Assembly: GCA_016841045.1 (NCBI GenBank)
Contig: JAENZX010000007.1
Span: 1-64,000 of the forward strand
Direction: 5' to 3'
DNA from: Thermincola carboxydiphila
GTDB taxonomy: Bacteria > Bacillota > Thermincolia > Thermincolales > UBA2595
DNA: 64,000 nt
Part shown: positions 24,822 to 32,760 of the stretch, in pieces
How the letters are laid out: every line of letters starts with the position of its first letter
Position numbering within the stretch: position 1 is the first letter of the stretch
Translations under genes and position numbers: made by a program
Notes under the pieces: model-generated
Databases searched by the model: none
The model's input: only the letters and a program-made list of their open reading frames with translations
Told to the model about the DNA's origin: nothing

Positions 24822-25491
24822 TATCAGTTACTCCCCGTTCAGTTGAATTCATCCATCCCCGGCACAGCTTTACCCCGGTGGAAGCATCATTAGCAAAGCT
24901 GTCGGCGCCAATGTAGCGGCATGTATCAACCGTCAGGTGGTTACCTCCAACAATAAACTTAAAATTCTCTTTTAGTCCAGCATTTATAAATTCATCAATT
25001 ACTTCCTTCATGGCCTCTACGGTGTTTGTCAATACACCACTTAAACCTACTATATCAGGTTTATGTTCGTCAGCCTTTTTAAGGAATGATTCTTTTGAGA
25101 CATCAACTCCCAGGTCAATCACCTCAAAACCATTGGCTTCTAACATTCCCCTGAAAATATCTTTTCCAATATCGTGAATGTCCCCTTTAACGGTTCCAAG
25201 TAACACTTTCCCAACCTTTTTATTAAAGCGGCTATGAAAATGAGTATTTACTTTGTCTAATTCCAAAACTTGTTTAAAGATGAGTCCTGCCATTATAAGA
25301 TCCGCTATATAGTAGTCTTTTGTCTGATACAATTCACCGACCAGGTTCATACCTTCGTTCATTAGTTCCAATAGTTCCATTGGATCAATACCTTCACTTA
25401 ATAGCTGATTAGCAAGTTCTAAGGCCTTTTCCTCGTCTAGCTGTTTGACATAGTTTATCAATAATTTTTTCTTGTCATCAAAGTCCTTCAT
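24814..25491 (-). CDS. Corrinoid protein, copy 3 (divergent)
   Basis: A 225-residue corrinoid protein with the same cap-plus-Rossmann plan as the others. GTVKGDIHDIGKDIFRGML gives the cobalt-ligand His106, and VGGNHLTVDTCRYIGADSFAND the nucleotide-tail region. It is clearly less similar to copies 1 and 2 than they are to each other. ATG 25491 is preferred to the track-style TTG 25506 because GGTGG lies 8 bases upstream. It lies between DUF1638 and GntR, so it may serve a different methyl donor from that of copies 1 and 2. Confidence 0.88.
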   Translation of the reverse strand: MKDFDDKKKLLINYVKQLDEEKALELANQLLSEGIDPMELLELMNEGMNLVGELYQTKDYYIADLIMAGLIFKQVLELDKVNTHFHSRFNKKVGKVLLGTVKGDIHDIGKDIFRGMLEANGFEVIDLGVDVSKESFLKKADEHKPDIVGLSGVLTNTVEAMKEVIDEFINAGLKENFKFIVGGNHLTVDTCRYIGADSFANDASTGVKLCRGWMNSTERGVTDND

Positions 25492-25529
25492 GTTTCCCAC
25501 CACCAATCCTATAATTGGAGTAACTAGAC

Positions 25530-26210
25530 TTATAATGTCTGTTGAGGCATCTTTAAATAATCATATCCAAAGTCTGATATATTAACTGCCGTGTCTTTTT
25601 CGACAATACAAAAATCATCGTCATAGGGTCCTGTAAGCAGTTTTTTAAGAAACCAGATGTCACCTTTTTCTACAATAAGTTTCAAGTTGGTATTATTAGC
25701 TAATTTTTCAGCCTCAGGTGAACAACTAGCCAAGTCATATGCTCCTGTATCTATAAGCATCAAATAATTATAATGTTTGAGCATCAACTCAAACAGCCTC
25801 TTGGCCCTTTTTTCACCATACTTCTTTAAGGCATGCAAGTATTCATTTAATATGCTTTTTGAACTTTCCATCCAACTCCTGGTTAAAAAATAGGTTTCCT
25901 TGTGCCGTTCATATCTTTTACCTGGCTGACTCAATACCATTGATATACAATCGTCAGTCTTGGGAATTATCAATTTAGCTGTTAAAGCCCTTAACCCTAT
26001 AAGGCCATTCCCGCAACAACCATAGGCAAATAAAATATTATCAACATTGTTAAGTTTATCTATTTCCTCCTGAAGTTTCAACCTTAGTTTGTCAGGGTCT
26101 ATGTGGTAATCCGATTCAATCCAGATTACAGGATACTGACATCCCGTTTCGTACATTGCCATATTTAATTCATCACAAAGCATTTGACAGGCAATTATTG
26201 TATAATTCAT
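25530..26210 (-). CDS. DUF1638 protein in the corrinoid cluster
   Basis: A 226-residue protein with the DUF1638 look: MNYTIIACQMLCDELNMAM at the start, then LFAYGCCGNGLIGL and KTDDCISMVLSQPGKRYE. It is known to occur beside corrinoid methyltransferase genes; a substrate-handling or catalytic role is plausible but unproven. Cys pairs (CC at about 64) could bind a metal. It is first in the unit with corrinoid protein 3 and the GntR regulator, with a GTATATAC site 77 bases upstream. Confidence 0.75.
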   Translation of the reverse strand: MNYTIIACQMLCDELNMAMYETGCQYPVIWIESDYHIDPDKLRLKLQEEIDKLNNVDNILFAYGCCGNGLIGLRALTAKLIIPKTDDCISMVLSQPGKRYERHKETYFLTRSWMESSKSILNEYLHALKKYGEKRAKRLFELMLKHYNYLMLIDTGAYDLASCSPEAEKLANNTNLKLIVEKGDIWFLKKLLTGPYDDDFCIVEKDTAVNISDFGYDYLKMPQQTL

Positions 26211-26286
26211 TTTTAAACCATCCTTGTACAGATAATGTATAAACGTTGATATATCAAATTGACCGACTAAACAACATATTCAGAGA

Positions 26287-26296
26287 CGTATATACA
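26287..26296 (-). promoter_or_regulatory. Probable GntR/HutC operator (DUF1638 unit)
   Basis: CGTATATACA with GTATATAC, followed a few bases on by the half-site-like AATATACA. It lies 77 bases upstream of the DUF1638 start. Confidence 0.55.
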
Positions 26297-26401
26297 GCAA
26301 TATACACTTATTTTAATCATATAGTCGGGAAATACTTTTGTCAACTGTCGGACGTGCTCTAGAGACTAATTCCGGGGCGGCTTTAATGTTCTTCATAATA
26401 A

Positions 26402-26429
26402 TACAGAGAGAGACTCAGCCCTCTCTGTA
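26402..26429 (-). terminator. Terminator of the DUF2294-MT II-corrinoid 2 unit
   Basis: TACAGAGAG (26402-26410) pairs with CTCTCTGTA (26421-26429). It follows corrinoid protein 2 by about 50 bases on the minus strand and resembles the stem at 17907-17942. The T-run after it is weak. Confidence 0.65.
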
Positions 26430-26481
26430 CTACGTCATTTATTTTCATTAAGATTATAAGTGACTGTATAAGGATGGGTTA

Positions 26482-27120
26482 TTATTTCACCCATTCCTGA
26501 CAAATTTTCACACCTTCAGCAGCGTTTGTGGTAAATACGTCAGAACCAATCTGCCTGCAAGCTTCTTCAGTAACAGGATTCCCTCCGATAATAATTTTTA
26601 CACCATCACGAACACCCGCTTCTTTAAGGGCATCTACTGTCGACTTCATTGCGTCGAGGGCCAGTGTGAGAACACCACTCATGCCTACTATCTGCGGTTG
26701 CACTTCTTTAACTTTTTCTACAAATACACCAGGTGCTACATCGATACCCAAATCATATACTTCAAAACCTGCTGCTTCTATCATGCTGCCGAAAATATTC
26801 TTACCTATATCATGCAGGTCTCCTTCTACAGTGCCTATAACTATTTTACCAACCTTTTGTGATTCTTCCCCGCCAAGTACAGGTTTTAAGATATCTATTG
26901 CCTGGGTAAGCAGTTCGCCTGCGAATATTAGATCTCCAACAAAATATTCATTTTTCTCAAACAGTTCTCCTACAATAGCCATCCCTTGCTGACAAGCACC
27001 AACTACCTTGTATGCTTCTTCTCCACTGGGGTTTGAAGATACAAACTTCTCCAACATGATTACTACCTGTTCTTCGTCAAGATCTCCAACCGCTTGAGTT
27101 AATCCTTGTAAATCTAACAT
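26482..27120 (-). CDS. Corrinoid (B12-binding) methyltransferase protein, copy 2
   Basis: A protein of 212 residues, nearly identical to copy 1, with GTVEGDLHDIGKNIFGSMI around His104 and the same IIIGGNPVTEEACRQIG tail. ATG 27120 and 27123 are adjacent; AGGAGG lies 8 bases before the former. It follows MT II copy 2 by 60 bases. There is no UroD-type MT I beside it, so it may share the MT I at 21007-22161 or another enzyme outside the window. Confidence 0.92.
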   Translation of the reverse strand: MLDLQGLTQAVGDLDEEQVVIMLEKFVSSNPSGEEAYKVVGACQQGMAIVGELFEKNEYFVGDLIFAGELLTQAIDILKPVLGGEESQKVGKIVIGTVEGDLHDIGKNIFGSMIEAAGFEVYDLGIDVAPGVFVEKVKEVQPQIVGMSGVLTLALDAMKSTVDALKEAGVRDGVKIIIGGNPVTEEACRQIGSDVFTTNAAEGVKICQEWVK

Positions 27121-27181
27121 CATGTAATCCTCCTTTAATAAATACGTACAACAAAATATCCGTCCCTATTTCGTTTTTGTT

Positions 27182-27991
27182 TTAAGCTGTTTTAACAGGA
27201 CCAATAGTATTCTTTCTATACGCATTTGAGAACTTCCGGCAGAACTTATCCCGTCCTAAGAGTGCTTCGGCAGTAACCAGTGTTGTATTCATATCTCTGT
27301 TTAACGGATCCATAATAGCCGAATCCATTCCTGCATAAACTGCAATTGTCAGGAAGTGTTGATTTACAATTTTTCTTAATGGCATACCGAAGGAAATGTT
27401 GCTTAAGCCAGAGGTAACTTTTATGGTTGGGTAAAGTTTTTTGACAGTTTGTAAAGTTTCAACAAAGTTCATTAGGGAGTTGTTATCTGCTGAAAGGGCC
27501 ATTACTAGAGGGTCAACGTGAATTCTGTCAGGGGTGATATCGTACTTTTGGGCCTTTTCTACCATTATTTTCGTAATATCTACTCTTGTTTGAACATCTG
27601 ATGGTATTCCTCTGTTGTCACAGGTGAGGGCGATAACCTGCCAGTCTGTGCCCTTTATCATCGGGAAAATTATTTCACATTTATCCCCTTCTTCAGATAC
27701 CGAGTTAATTAAACCCGGGCGTTTTGCGTTTTGGAAGACCTTTTCAATTGTTTTAGCATTAGGGCTGTCAATACATAATGGTGTATCAACTGCGTCCTGA
27801 ACTATATTCATGAGCCAAATCAAAGTTTCTACTTCATGTTCCGGCGCAGTACTTGCGCAAACGTCAAGATAATGAGCCCCGGCCTCAGCCTGCTTCAGAG
27901 CGAGATTCCGAATGAATCCCTCATCTCTTTCTTCAATAGCCTTTTTGACACTTGGAATGGTACCATTGATTTTTTCGCCAATAATAATCAA
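27182..27991 (-). CDS. Methyltetrahydrofolate:corrinoid methyltransferase, copy 2
   Basis: A 269-residue pterin-binding methyltransferase, the twin of the gene at 22978-23787; long stretches are identical at the DNA level (for example around TTTCTTAATGGCATACCGAA). Segments ALKQAEAGAHYLDVCAS and PLCIDSPNAKTIEKVF are conserved. It passes methyl groups between a corrinoid protein and tetrahydrofolate. It stands between a DUF2294-like gene and corrinoid protein 2 in one unit. Confidence 0.92.
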   Translation of the reverse strand: MIIIGEKINGTIPSVKKAIEERDEGFIRNLALKQAEAGAHYLDVCASTAPEHEVETLIWLMNIVQDAVDTPLCIDSPNAKTIEKVFQNAKRPGLINSVSEEGDKCEIIFPMIKGTDWQVIALTCDNRGIPSDVQTRVDITKIMVEKAQKYDITPDRIHVDPLVMALSADNNSLMNFVETLQTVKKLYPTIKVTSGLSNISFGMPLRKIVNQHFLTIAVYAGMDSAIMDPLNRDMNTTLVTAEALLGRDKFCRKFSNAYRKNTIGPVKTA

Positions 27992-28040
27992 GTTAGTGTC
28001 TCCTCCTTATTAAGTAATGTTAATTAACAGTTAATTTTAG

Positions 28041-28388
28041 TTAGCAGGCAATTTCATAAAGCTGAACCTGAATGCTTATTTTTTCCTGAAGCAATTCTTC
28101 AGTAACGTCCAAAATTCTTATATCACTTCTAAAAACCTGGGAAAAAGCACGTGACAAGTTACCTTTTGCATCTTCATGGAGTTTGCTTGTCATTGAATCA
28201 ACCAAGTCCTGATTCTTGCAATTACTTAAGAAACTTTTTTCGATGTTATTCAAAACCCATTTAAGTTGAACAGTTGCCTTATTTTCGTTGAATTTCACCT
28301 TAATTACAGCAGGGCTTCTACCGGTAAAATTTTTTATTCTTCCTGACAGTCTTACTGCTATGTTTTCTTCCTTGCTTGTAAAGCCCAT
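28041..28388 (-). CDS. DUF2294/MpsC-like protein heading a methyltransferase unit
   Basis: A 115-residue soluble protein. VRLSGRIKNFTGRSPAVIKVKFNENKATVQLKWVLNNIEKSFLS resembles the DUF2294 (MpsC-like) pattern of a G-[KR]-x-P segment followed by beta strands and an E-K-x-L helix. I am only moderately sure of the family. It is the first gene of the unit with MT II copy 2 and corrinoid protein 2, with a perfect 20-base palindrome 79 bases upstream. A second relative, at 35675-36037, is more divergent. Confidence 0.6.
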   Translation of the reverse strand: MGFTSKEENIAVRLSGRIKNFTGRSPAVIKVKFNENKATVQLKWVLNNIEKSFLSNCKNQDLVDSMTSKLHEDAKGNLSRAFSQVFRSDIRILDVTEELLQEKISIQVQLYEIAC

Positions 28389-28466
28389 GTTTTATCCTCC
28401 TTTGTTTTTCTCTTGAGTGAAAAAACATAATAGAAATTATGTAAGTTATAATCAAACTCTCTGTCG

Positions 28467-28486
28467 ATACATGTATATACATGTAT
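28467..28486 (-). promoter_or_regulatory. 20-base perfect palindrome, probable GntR operator
   Basis: ATACATGTATATACATGTAT is a perfect palindrome with GTATATAC at its centre. It is the longest of five such sites between 22.9 and 28.5 kb. Confidence 0.7.
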
Positions 28487-28540
28487 AACTTTGTAGTTTA
28501 ATATTACAAACTTTTGATCAGTTTGTCAAGAATCAATAAC

Positions 28541-28575
28541 AAAAAGAAGCCAACCAAATGGTTAGCTTCTTTTTC
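28541..28575. terminator. Bidirectional-looking terminator near the phn-like operon end
   Basis: AAAAAGAAGCCAACC and GGTTAGCTTCTTTTT pair over 15 bases with one wobble and a 4-base loop. A-runs and T-runs flank both sides, so it could end minus-strand transcription of the phn-like operon. The 130 bases between it and 28709 hold only a short remnant-like frame. Confidence 0.75.
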
Positions 28576-28708
28576 CAGTAAATATTATTTAACTGGTCTC
28601 AGGCCAGTCCAAAGCTTTTTGAAATTATTGACCGACAGGCCGCTGATGGAATTGACTTCCTGGCCCTGTACTGTGGTACTACCATAGTATTTTCAGAAAC
28701 AACTGCTT

Positions 28709-29641
28709 TTATTGGTCTACCTTCATCCCTGCATGTACTATTTTGCCTTCACTAAGACAGTTTACTTCATCGTCCTGAGCACTGTATGATTTGTTATCAA
28801 GCAGCCTAGTTCTTATAAACTGCCCAATTAAATCAACGGCCACTACTAGAAGCAAAATCGCTGCAACCAAAGAAGAAACTTCATTATAAGCAAACAACTG
28901 CATGCTTATAGTCAGCTGTGTACCAATACCACCGGCTCCTACAAGCCCCAACAGGGTAGCTGACCGCATATTACACTCCCACCTAAACAGAGTATAGGAA
29001 AGCAGAACCGGCAGACTGGCCGGTATGCGTACAAAAGCCAAAACAGCTAACTCACCTGCCCCTGTGGCCCTTCCTGCTTCCACCAGCCTTTGATCAACTG
29101 CTTCCAGCACTTCCGAATAAAGCTTACCCAGTATTCCCGTACTATGAACAGCTAAAGCCAGCACACCCGGAAACGGGCCCAGGCCTACCGCAACTACAAA
29201 AATCAAAGCCCACAGGAGTTCCGGAATACCCCGCCCCAGATTTAACAAAGACCGGGACATGTAATAAATCCCCCATCTGTACACCCAAAATACCGTTCCC
29301 CTGCTTCGGCGGGAAAACTCTTCACCGCGTACTCTCGTTGCACCAATGGTAAGAGGAACAGCCATTATTACAGCCAGAACTGTTCCCGCAACTGATATAG
29401 CTACTGTCTCAGAAACAAGCCTGACAACATCTTTTAAAAATTCTGGGGCAAGCTCCATAGGCCACAGCCCTGATACAAACTGCCTGATACTGTCAATATT
29501 CCTGGCATCTGCAAAAGCAGTAAATTCAAGTCTGGTTGACTTTGCAGACCATAGGAAAGCAGATATTAAACCAATGAGAATCAAAAGATTTAGATATCCT
29601 TCTCTACGAAGCCGCTTAAGCTTCTTTACAGGTACAGTCAT
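28709..29641 (-). CDS. phnE: PhnE-like ABC transporter permease
   Basis: A 310-residue permease with about six membrane segments and the docking loop EVLEAVDQRLVEAGRATGAGELAVLAFVRIPASLPVL, typical of PhnE-type phosphonate permeases. Other landmarks are LLNLGRGIPELLWALIFV and NMRSATLLGLVGAGGIGTQL. The GGGGGAGTAGACA leader overlaps the phnC stop, so it is coupled. Substrate may be phosphonate, phosphite or another oxyanion; sequence alone does not say. Confidence 0.85.
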   Translation of the reverse strand: MTVPVKKLKRLRREGYLNLLILIGLISAFLWSAKSTRLEFTAFADARNIDSIRQFVSGLWPMELAPEFLKDVVRLVSETVAISVAGTVLAVIMAVPLTIGATRVRGEEFSRRSRGTVFWVYRWGIYYMSRSLLNLGRGIPELLWALIFVVAVGLGPFPGVLALAVHSTGILGKLYSEVLEAVDQRLVEAGRATGAGELAVLAFVRIPASLPVLLSYTLFRWECNMRSATLLGLVGAGGIGTQLTISMQLFAYNEVSSLVAAILLLVVAVDLIGQFIRTRLLDNKSYSAQDDEVNCLSEGKIVHAGMKVDQ

Positions 29642-29644
29642 TGT

Positions 29645-30412
29645 CTACTCCCCCCGTTCAAACTTTTCGGGAGGGCCGTCAAAGACCACTTTACCCTTTT
29701 CAAATACAATTATCCGGGAACAATAGTTAATGGCAGCATCCTGCTGATGAAGATTCATAATAACAGTAACATCCTTCTCCTGGTTTAAACGACTGAATAA
29801 TCCAAGAATTGTTTCTGCGGTAAGGTAGTCAACTGACGCAATGGGTTCGTCGGCCAAAATTACAGAAGCCTCTCCCATCAATGCCCTTGCTATGGCAACC
29901 CTCTGCTGCTGCCCGCCTGACAGGTCAGTGGCCCGGTCAAAGATTTTTTCTGTAAGTCCCAGCAATTCCAAGATACCGTAAACTTTATCCAGTTCCTTTT
30001 CCTTTACATAAAAAGCTATTCTCAATGCCTGAAGAATGGACACGGCACCCAGCTTCCCCATAAGTACGTTTTTGGCAACTGATAATCCGGGTATTATGTT
30101 ATGATGCTGATAAATCATAGCAATGTGGGAACGCATTTTCTTCAGTTGGCCATATGAAATCTGCCGCATTTGTTTTCCCAAGACGGCAAGCTCCCCACCG
30201 CTAGGCATTAAGGCCCCGTTCAACAGACGAAAAAAAGTGGTTTTACCAGAGCCGCTGGCTCCGAGCACACCGACAATTTCACCTCTTGTAACAGTAAGGC
30301 TGATACCGTTTATAGCTGTGACCCCGTTGGGAAAATTTTTGGTCAGATTATCGGCTCTTATAATTTCTTCATCTGCCCTTATTACTTCTACCAGGTCGTT
30401 CTGCCTTACCAT
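29645..30412 (-). CDS. phnC: PhnC-like ABC transporter ATP-binding protein
   Basis: A 255-residue ATPase with Walker A GASGSGKT (about 51-58), Q-loop IYQHHNIIPGLSV, signature DLSGGQQQRVAIAR and Walker B VILADEPIASVD, followed by the H-loop NLHQQDAAINYC. The QHHNI motif is typical of PhnC relatives. GGAGGTATT precedes the ATG, 12 bases after the phnD stop. It powers the importer with PhnD and PhnE. Confidence 0.87.
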   Translation of the reverse strand: MVRQNDLVEVIRADEEIIRADNLTKNFPNGVTAINGISLTVTRGEIVGVLGASGSGKTTFFRLLNGALMPSGGELAVLGKQMRQISYGQLKKMRSHIAMIYQHHNIIPGLSVAKNVLMGKLGAVSILQALRIAFYVKEKELDKVYGILELLGLTEKIFDRATDLSGGQQQRVAIARALMGEASVILADEPIASVDYLTAETILGLFSRLNQEKDVTVIMNLHQQDAAINYCSRIIVFEKGKVVFDGPPEKFERGE

Positions 30413-30424
30413 AATACCTCCGAG

Positions 30425-31327
30425 TTATTTAAGCAGCCCCAAACGGCCAGCTTGTTCCGCAATATATTTATAGTCAGCTGCAGTTACTTTGGCAAACTTC
30501 TCGGCCTTCATCAGCTTTAGAAGTTCCTGGTCTTCTATAGCCAGAAAAGCGTCAATTATTTTTTCTTCAAGTTCGCTATTCATGGAATCCTGGACAACCC
30601 AGGGATACCCTTCAATAAAATCAGATTTGGCAAGCACCTTGATTTTGGTTTTATCAACCTTACCATCTGCAATAAGTTTGTTTAAAATCCTGCCCTCAAG
30701 GCCTCCGGCATCTACTTTACCGTTCTGCACAGCTAAAGCTGTAGCATCATGCTTGCCAGTGAAAATTACGTTGGCGAAATCATCCGGCACCTTAAGTCCA
30801 GCGTTATCAAGCATTATTTGGGGATAAAGGGATCCTGAAGTAGAACTGATGTCACCAAAGGCAAAGGTTTTACCCTTCAGCTCGGATAAATCTTTTATCT
30901 TACTATCTGATTGAGTTATGATTAGGCTGTAATATTTGGTGGTTTTTGTTTCAGAATCAATTTCAGTAACTACAGGGTGCACTGCTGCCCTTTGCCTGGC
31001 CTGTACATATGTTAATCCACCGAAATAAGCCATATCCAGTTTATTGCTGGCCATTGCTTCTACTACACCGGCATAGTTATTTGCCACGAACAGCTCTACT
31101 TCCAAACCCAGCTTTTGCTCCAGATATTTTTTAAAGGGCTCATATTTAGCTTTTATCTGATCCGGGGCCTGGTTGGGTACTAACCCTACCCGGAGCACTG
31201 TAGAGGATGCATTTTTAGAGGCTGCAGGTTTGTCCTGCGAGGCTTTTCCACTGCCGGAACATCCTGTAAATAGTACTCCCAACATAAGTACGGACAAAAC
31301 AAAAACAAGTCTTAAACTATTTCTCAT
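30425..31327 (-). CDS. phnD: PhnD-like oxyanion-binding lipoprotein
   Basis: A 300-residue lipoprotein (LFTGC lipobox, Cys near 23) of the PhnD/SsuA-type substrate-binding family. VLRVGLVPNQAPDQIKAKYEPFKKYLEQKLGL and DMAYFGGLTYVQARQRAAVHPVV and FAFGDISSTSGSLYPQIML are family segments that shape the anion pocket. ATG 31327 has GGAGG 10 bases upstream. The gene is divergent from yedF. A selenium or other oxyanion role is a possibility because of that neighbour; phosphonate or phosphite is the family default. Confidence 0.85.
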   Translation of the reverse strand: MRNSLRLVFVLSVLMLGVLFTGCSGSGKASQDKPAASKNASSTVLRVGLVPNQAPDQIKAKYEPFKKYLEQKLGLEVELFVANNYAGVVEAMASNKLDMAYFGGLTYVQARQRAAVHPVVTEIDSETKTTKYYSLIITQSDSKIKDLSELKGKTFAFGDISSTSGSLYPQIMLDNAGLKVPDDFANVIFTGKHDATALAVQNGKVDAGGLEGRILNKLIADGKVDKTKIKVLAKSDFIEGYPWVVQDSMNSELEEKIIDAFLAIEDQELLKLMKAEKFAKVTAADYKYIAEQAGRLGLLK

Positions 31328-31648
31328 CAATTACTAACCTCCCTAGTAGCTTTGTTTCAATATACCATAAGAGAATTCCATTGGTCTAATTGCTTTTTTT
31401 TATTAGTCGAGAAACAGTCATAAACAGTTTTTATTAAAACAGCTTTATTAAGTTGGTCACCCGAGGCATATTTACTGCAAACGTGCATAAATGCATCAAA
31501 TAAATAATCTTTATATATCAAACAATATTTATGATATTTTTTTATTGGTTCCCTATATCACTTATATATTATAATGAGTCTATAGAGGTAATACTGACAA
31601 TCAGAGGCCAATTTTCTGGTAATTCATCACAAAGAGGAGTGTTTTAAA
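31328..31648. promoter_or_regulatory. Divergent promoter region between phnD and yedF
   Basis: No gene is visible in this 320-base AT-rich stretch. A TATAAT lies at about 31569-31574 for yedF, with a TTGGTT upstream at a longer than ideal spacing of about 19. No riboswitch-like structure was seen. Confidence 0.4.
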
Positions 31649-32233
31649 TTGGAACCAAAAATCGTAGACGCTAGAGGAATGGCTTGTCCCCTTCCTGTAA
31701 TCAATACTAAAAAAGTTCTGGAGGCTATGTCGGAGGGCGCTGTAACCACCATTGTGGATAATGAGGCCGCCAAAGAGAATATCTTGACACTGGCAAAAGG
31801 CATGGGACTGGACGTAGAAATTCGGCAGGATGAAGGAGAATATCACCTTTTAATCACCAAAAGGGGCGGCCAACCTTTGGTAGAGACAAATGCTGCCGGC
31901 AGCAGCGTAGTTTTTGTTCCCTCATCGGAATTTGGCCGCGGCAGCGATGAATTGGGAAAGATCCTGATGAGAAGCTTTATGGTAACTCTTGTAGAAAGTG
32001 AGACTCCACCTCAGAGCTTGTTGTTTGTTAACAGTGGCATTTACCTCACCTGCGAGGGATCGCCGGTATTGGACCACCTGCTTACCCTTGCAGAACAGGG
32101 TGTTAAAATTTTATCCTGCGGCACTTGCCTGGATTACTTCAAGCTTAAGGATAAACTGGCTGTAGGACAGGTATCAAATATGTACACTATTTATGAAGAG
32201 ATGAACAACGCTGCCAAAGTTATTTCTCTTTAA
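31649..32233 (+). CDS. yedF: YedF-type selenium-metabolism sulfurtransferase-like protein
   Basis: A 194-residue protein with a TusA-like N-terminal domain (VDARGMACPLPVINTKKVL, Cys about 13) and a DsrE-like C-terminal part (VVFVPSSEFGRGSDELGKILM, then CGTCLDYF near 150). This fusion is YedF, found with selenium metabolism genes. TTG 31649 has GAGGAG upstream. It is plus-strand, divergent from the PhnD-type gene. A role in moving sulfur or selenium is accepted for the family, but its biochemical step is not established. Confidence 0.88.
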   Translation: MEPKIVDARGMACPLPVINTKKVLEAMSEGAVTTIVDNEAAKENILTLAKGMGLDVEIRQDEGEYHLLITKRGGQPLVETNAAGSSVVFVPSSEFGRGSDELGKILMRSFMVTLVESETPPQSLLFVNSGIYLTCEGSPVLDHLLTLAEQGVKILSCGTCLDYFKLKDKLAVGQVSNMYTIYEEMNNAAKVISL

Positions 32234-32267
32234 ACAGGCCAGGGAATCCGCAAATCAGAAAATAATT

Positions 32268-32298
32268 AGGGATTGCCCGTAAGATAGGGGCAATCCCT
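32268..32298 (+). terminator. Terminator of yedF
   Basis: AGGGATTGCCC (32268-32278) and GGGCAATCCCT (32288-32298) form an 11-bp perfect stem followed by TTGGTTTT. It lies 35 bases past the yedF stop and also faces the end of the ferredoxin gene. Confidence 0.85.
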
Positions 32299-32340
32299 TT
32301 GGTTTTAGCTTGCTGCATTAACCGGTAGTCCTGTTGACGT

Positions 32341-32760
32341 TTACGCCTCACCGGGCAGGGTCAGGGCCTGCACCGGACAAATACTCACACAACGGGGACC
32401 GTCTGAAGAACCATAGCAAAGGTCACACTTTACAGCTGCTTTGTCAATGGGGTCTCTATGCATGGCACCAAAAGGACACGCGTCAACACAAGCCCAGCAG
32501 CCGGTACACTTGCTTTTATCTAGTATTACCACTCCATCTTCTGTCTGGGTTAAACTGCCTGTTGGGCATACTTCAACACACTTGGGCTTTTTACACTGCC
32601 GGCAGAGGATGGGCTTTTCTTCCTTCTTAAACTGGTCAATGTGTACTACCACCCCGGCTGCTTTAGGCCGAATGGAACCAGTTTTAGTCAATGAACAAAC
32701 CAGCGAACAGGATTTGCAGCCTATACATTTCTCTACATTCACCTTAATTGGTTTTGCCAT
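32341..32760 (-). CDS. Ferredoxin partner of the aldehyde oxidoreductase
   Basis: A 139-residue protein with four [4Fe-4S] cysteine groups: CIGCKSCSLVC, CRQCKKPKCVEVCP, CTGCWACVDACP and CDLCYGSSDGPRCVSICP. This is the HycB/CooF-type electron-transfer subunit. ATG overlaps the last base of the upstream stop and has GGGGGAGTGGCG upstream, so it is coupled to the aldehyde oxidoreductase gene. It probably carries electrons from the tungsten enzyme to ferredoxin or another acceptor. Confidence 0.92.
   Translation of the reverse strand: MAKPIKVNVEKCIGCKSCSLVCSLTKTGSIRPKAAGVVVHIDQFKKEEKPILCRQCKKPKCVEVCPTGSLTQTEDGVVILDKSKCTGCWACVDACPFGAMHRDPIDKAAVKCDLCYGSSDGPRCVSICPVQALTLPGEA

Noticed and set aside
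28580-28708. Short minus-strand frame ending SVNNFKKLWTGLRPVK
   Set aside because: It reads like a protein C-terminus but has an upstream stop and no start; probably a remnant. Not annotated as a gene.
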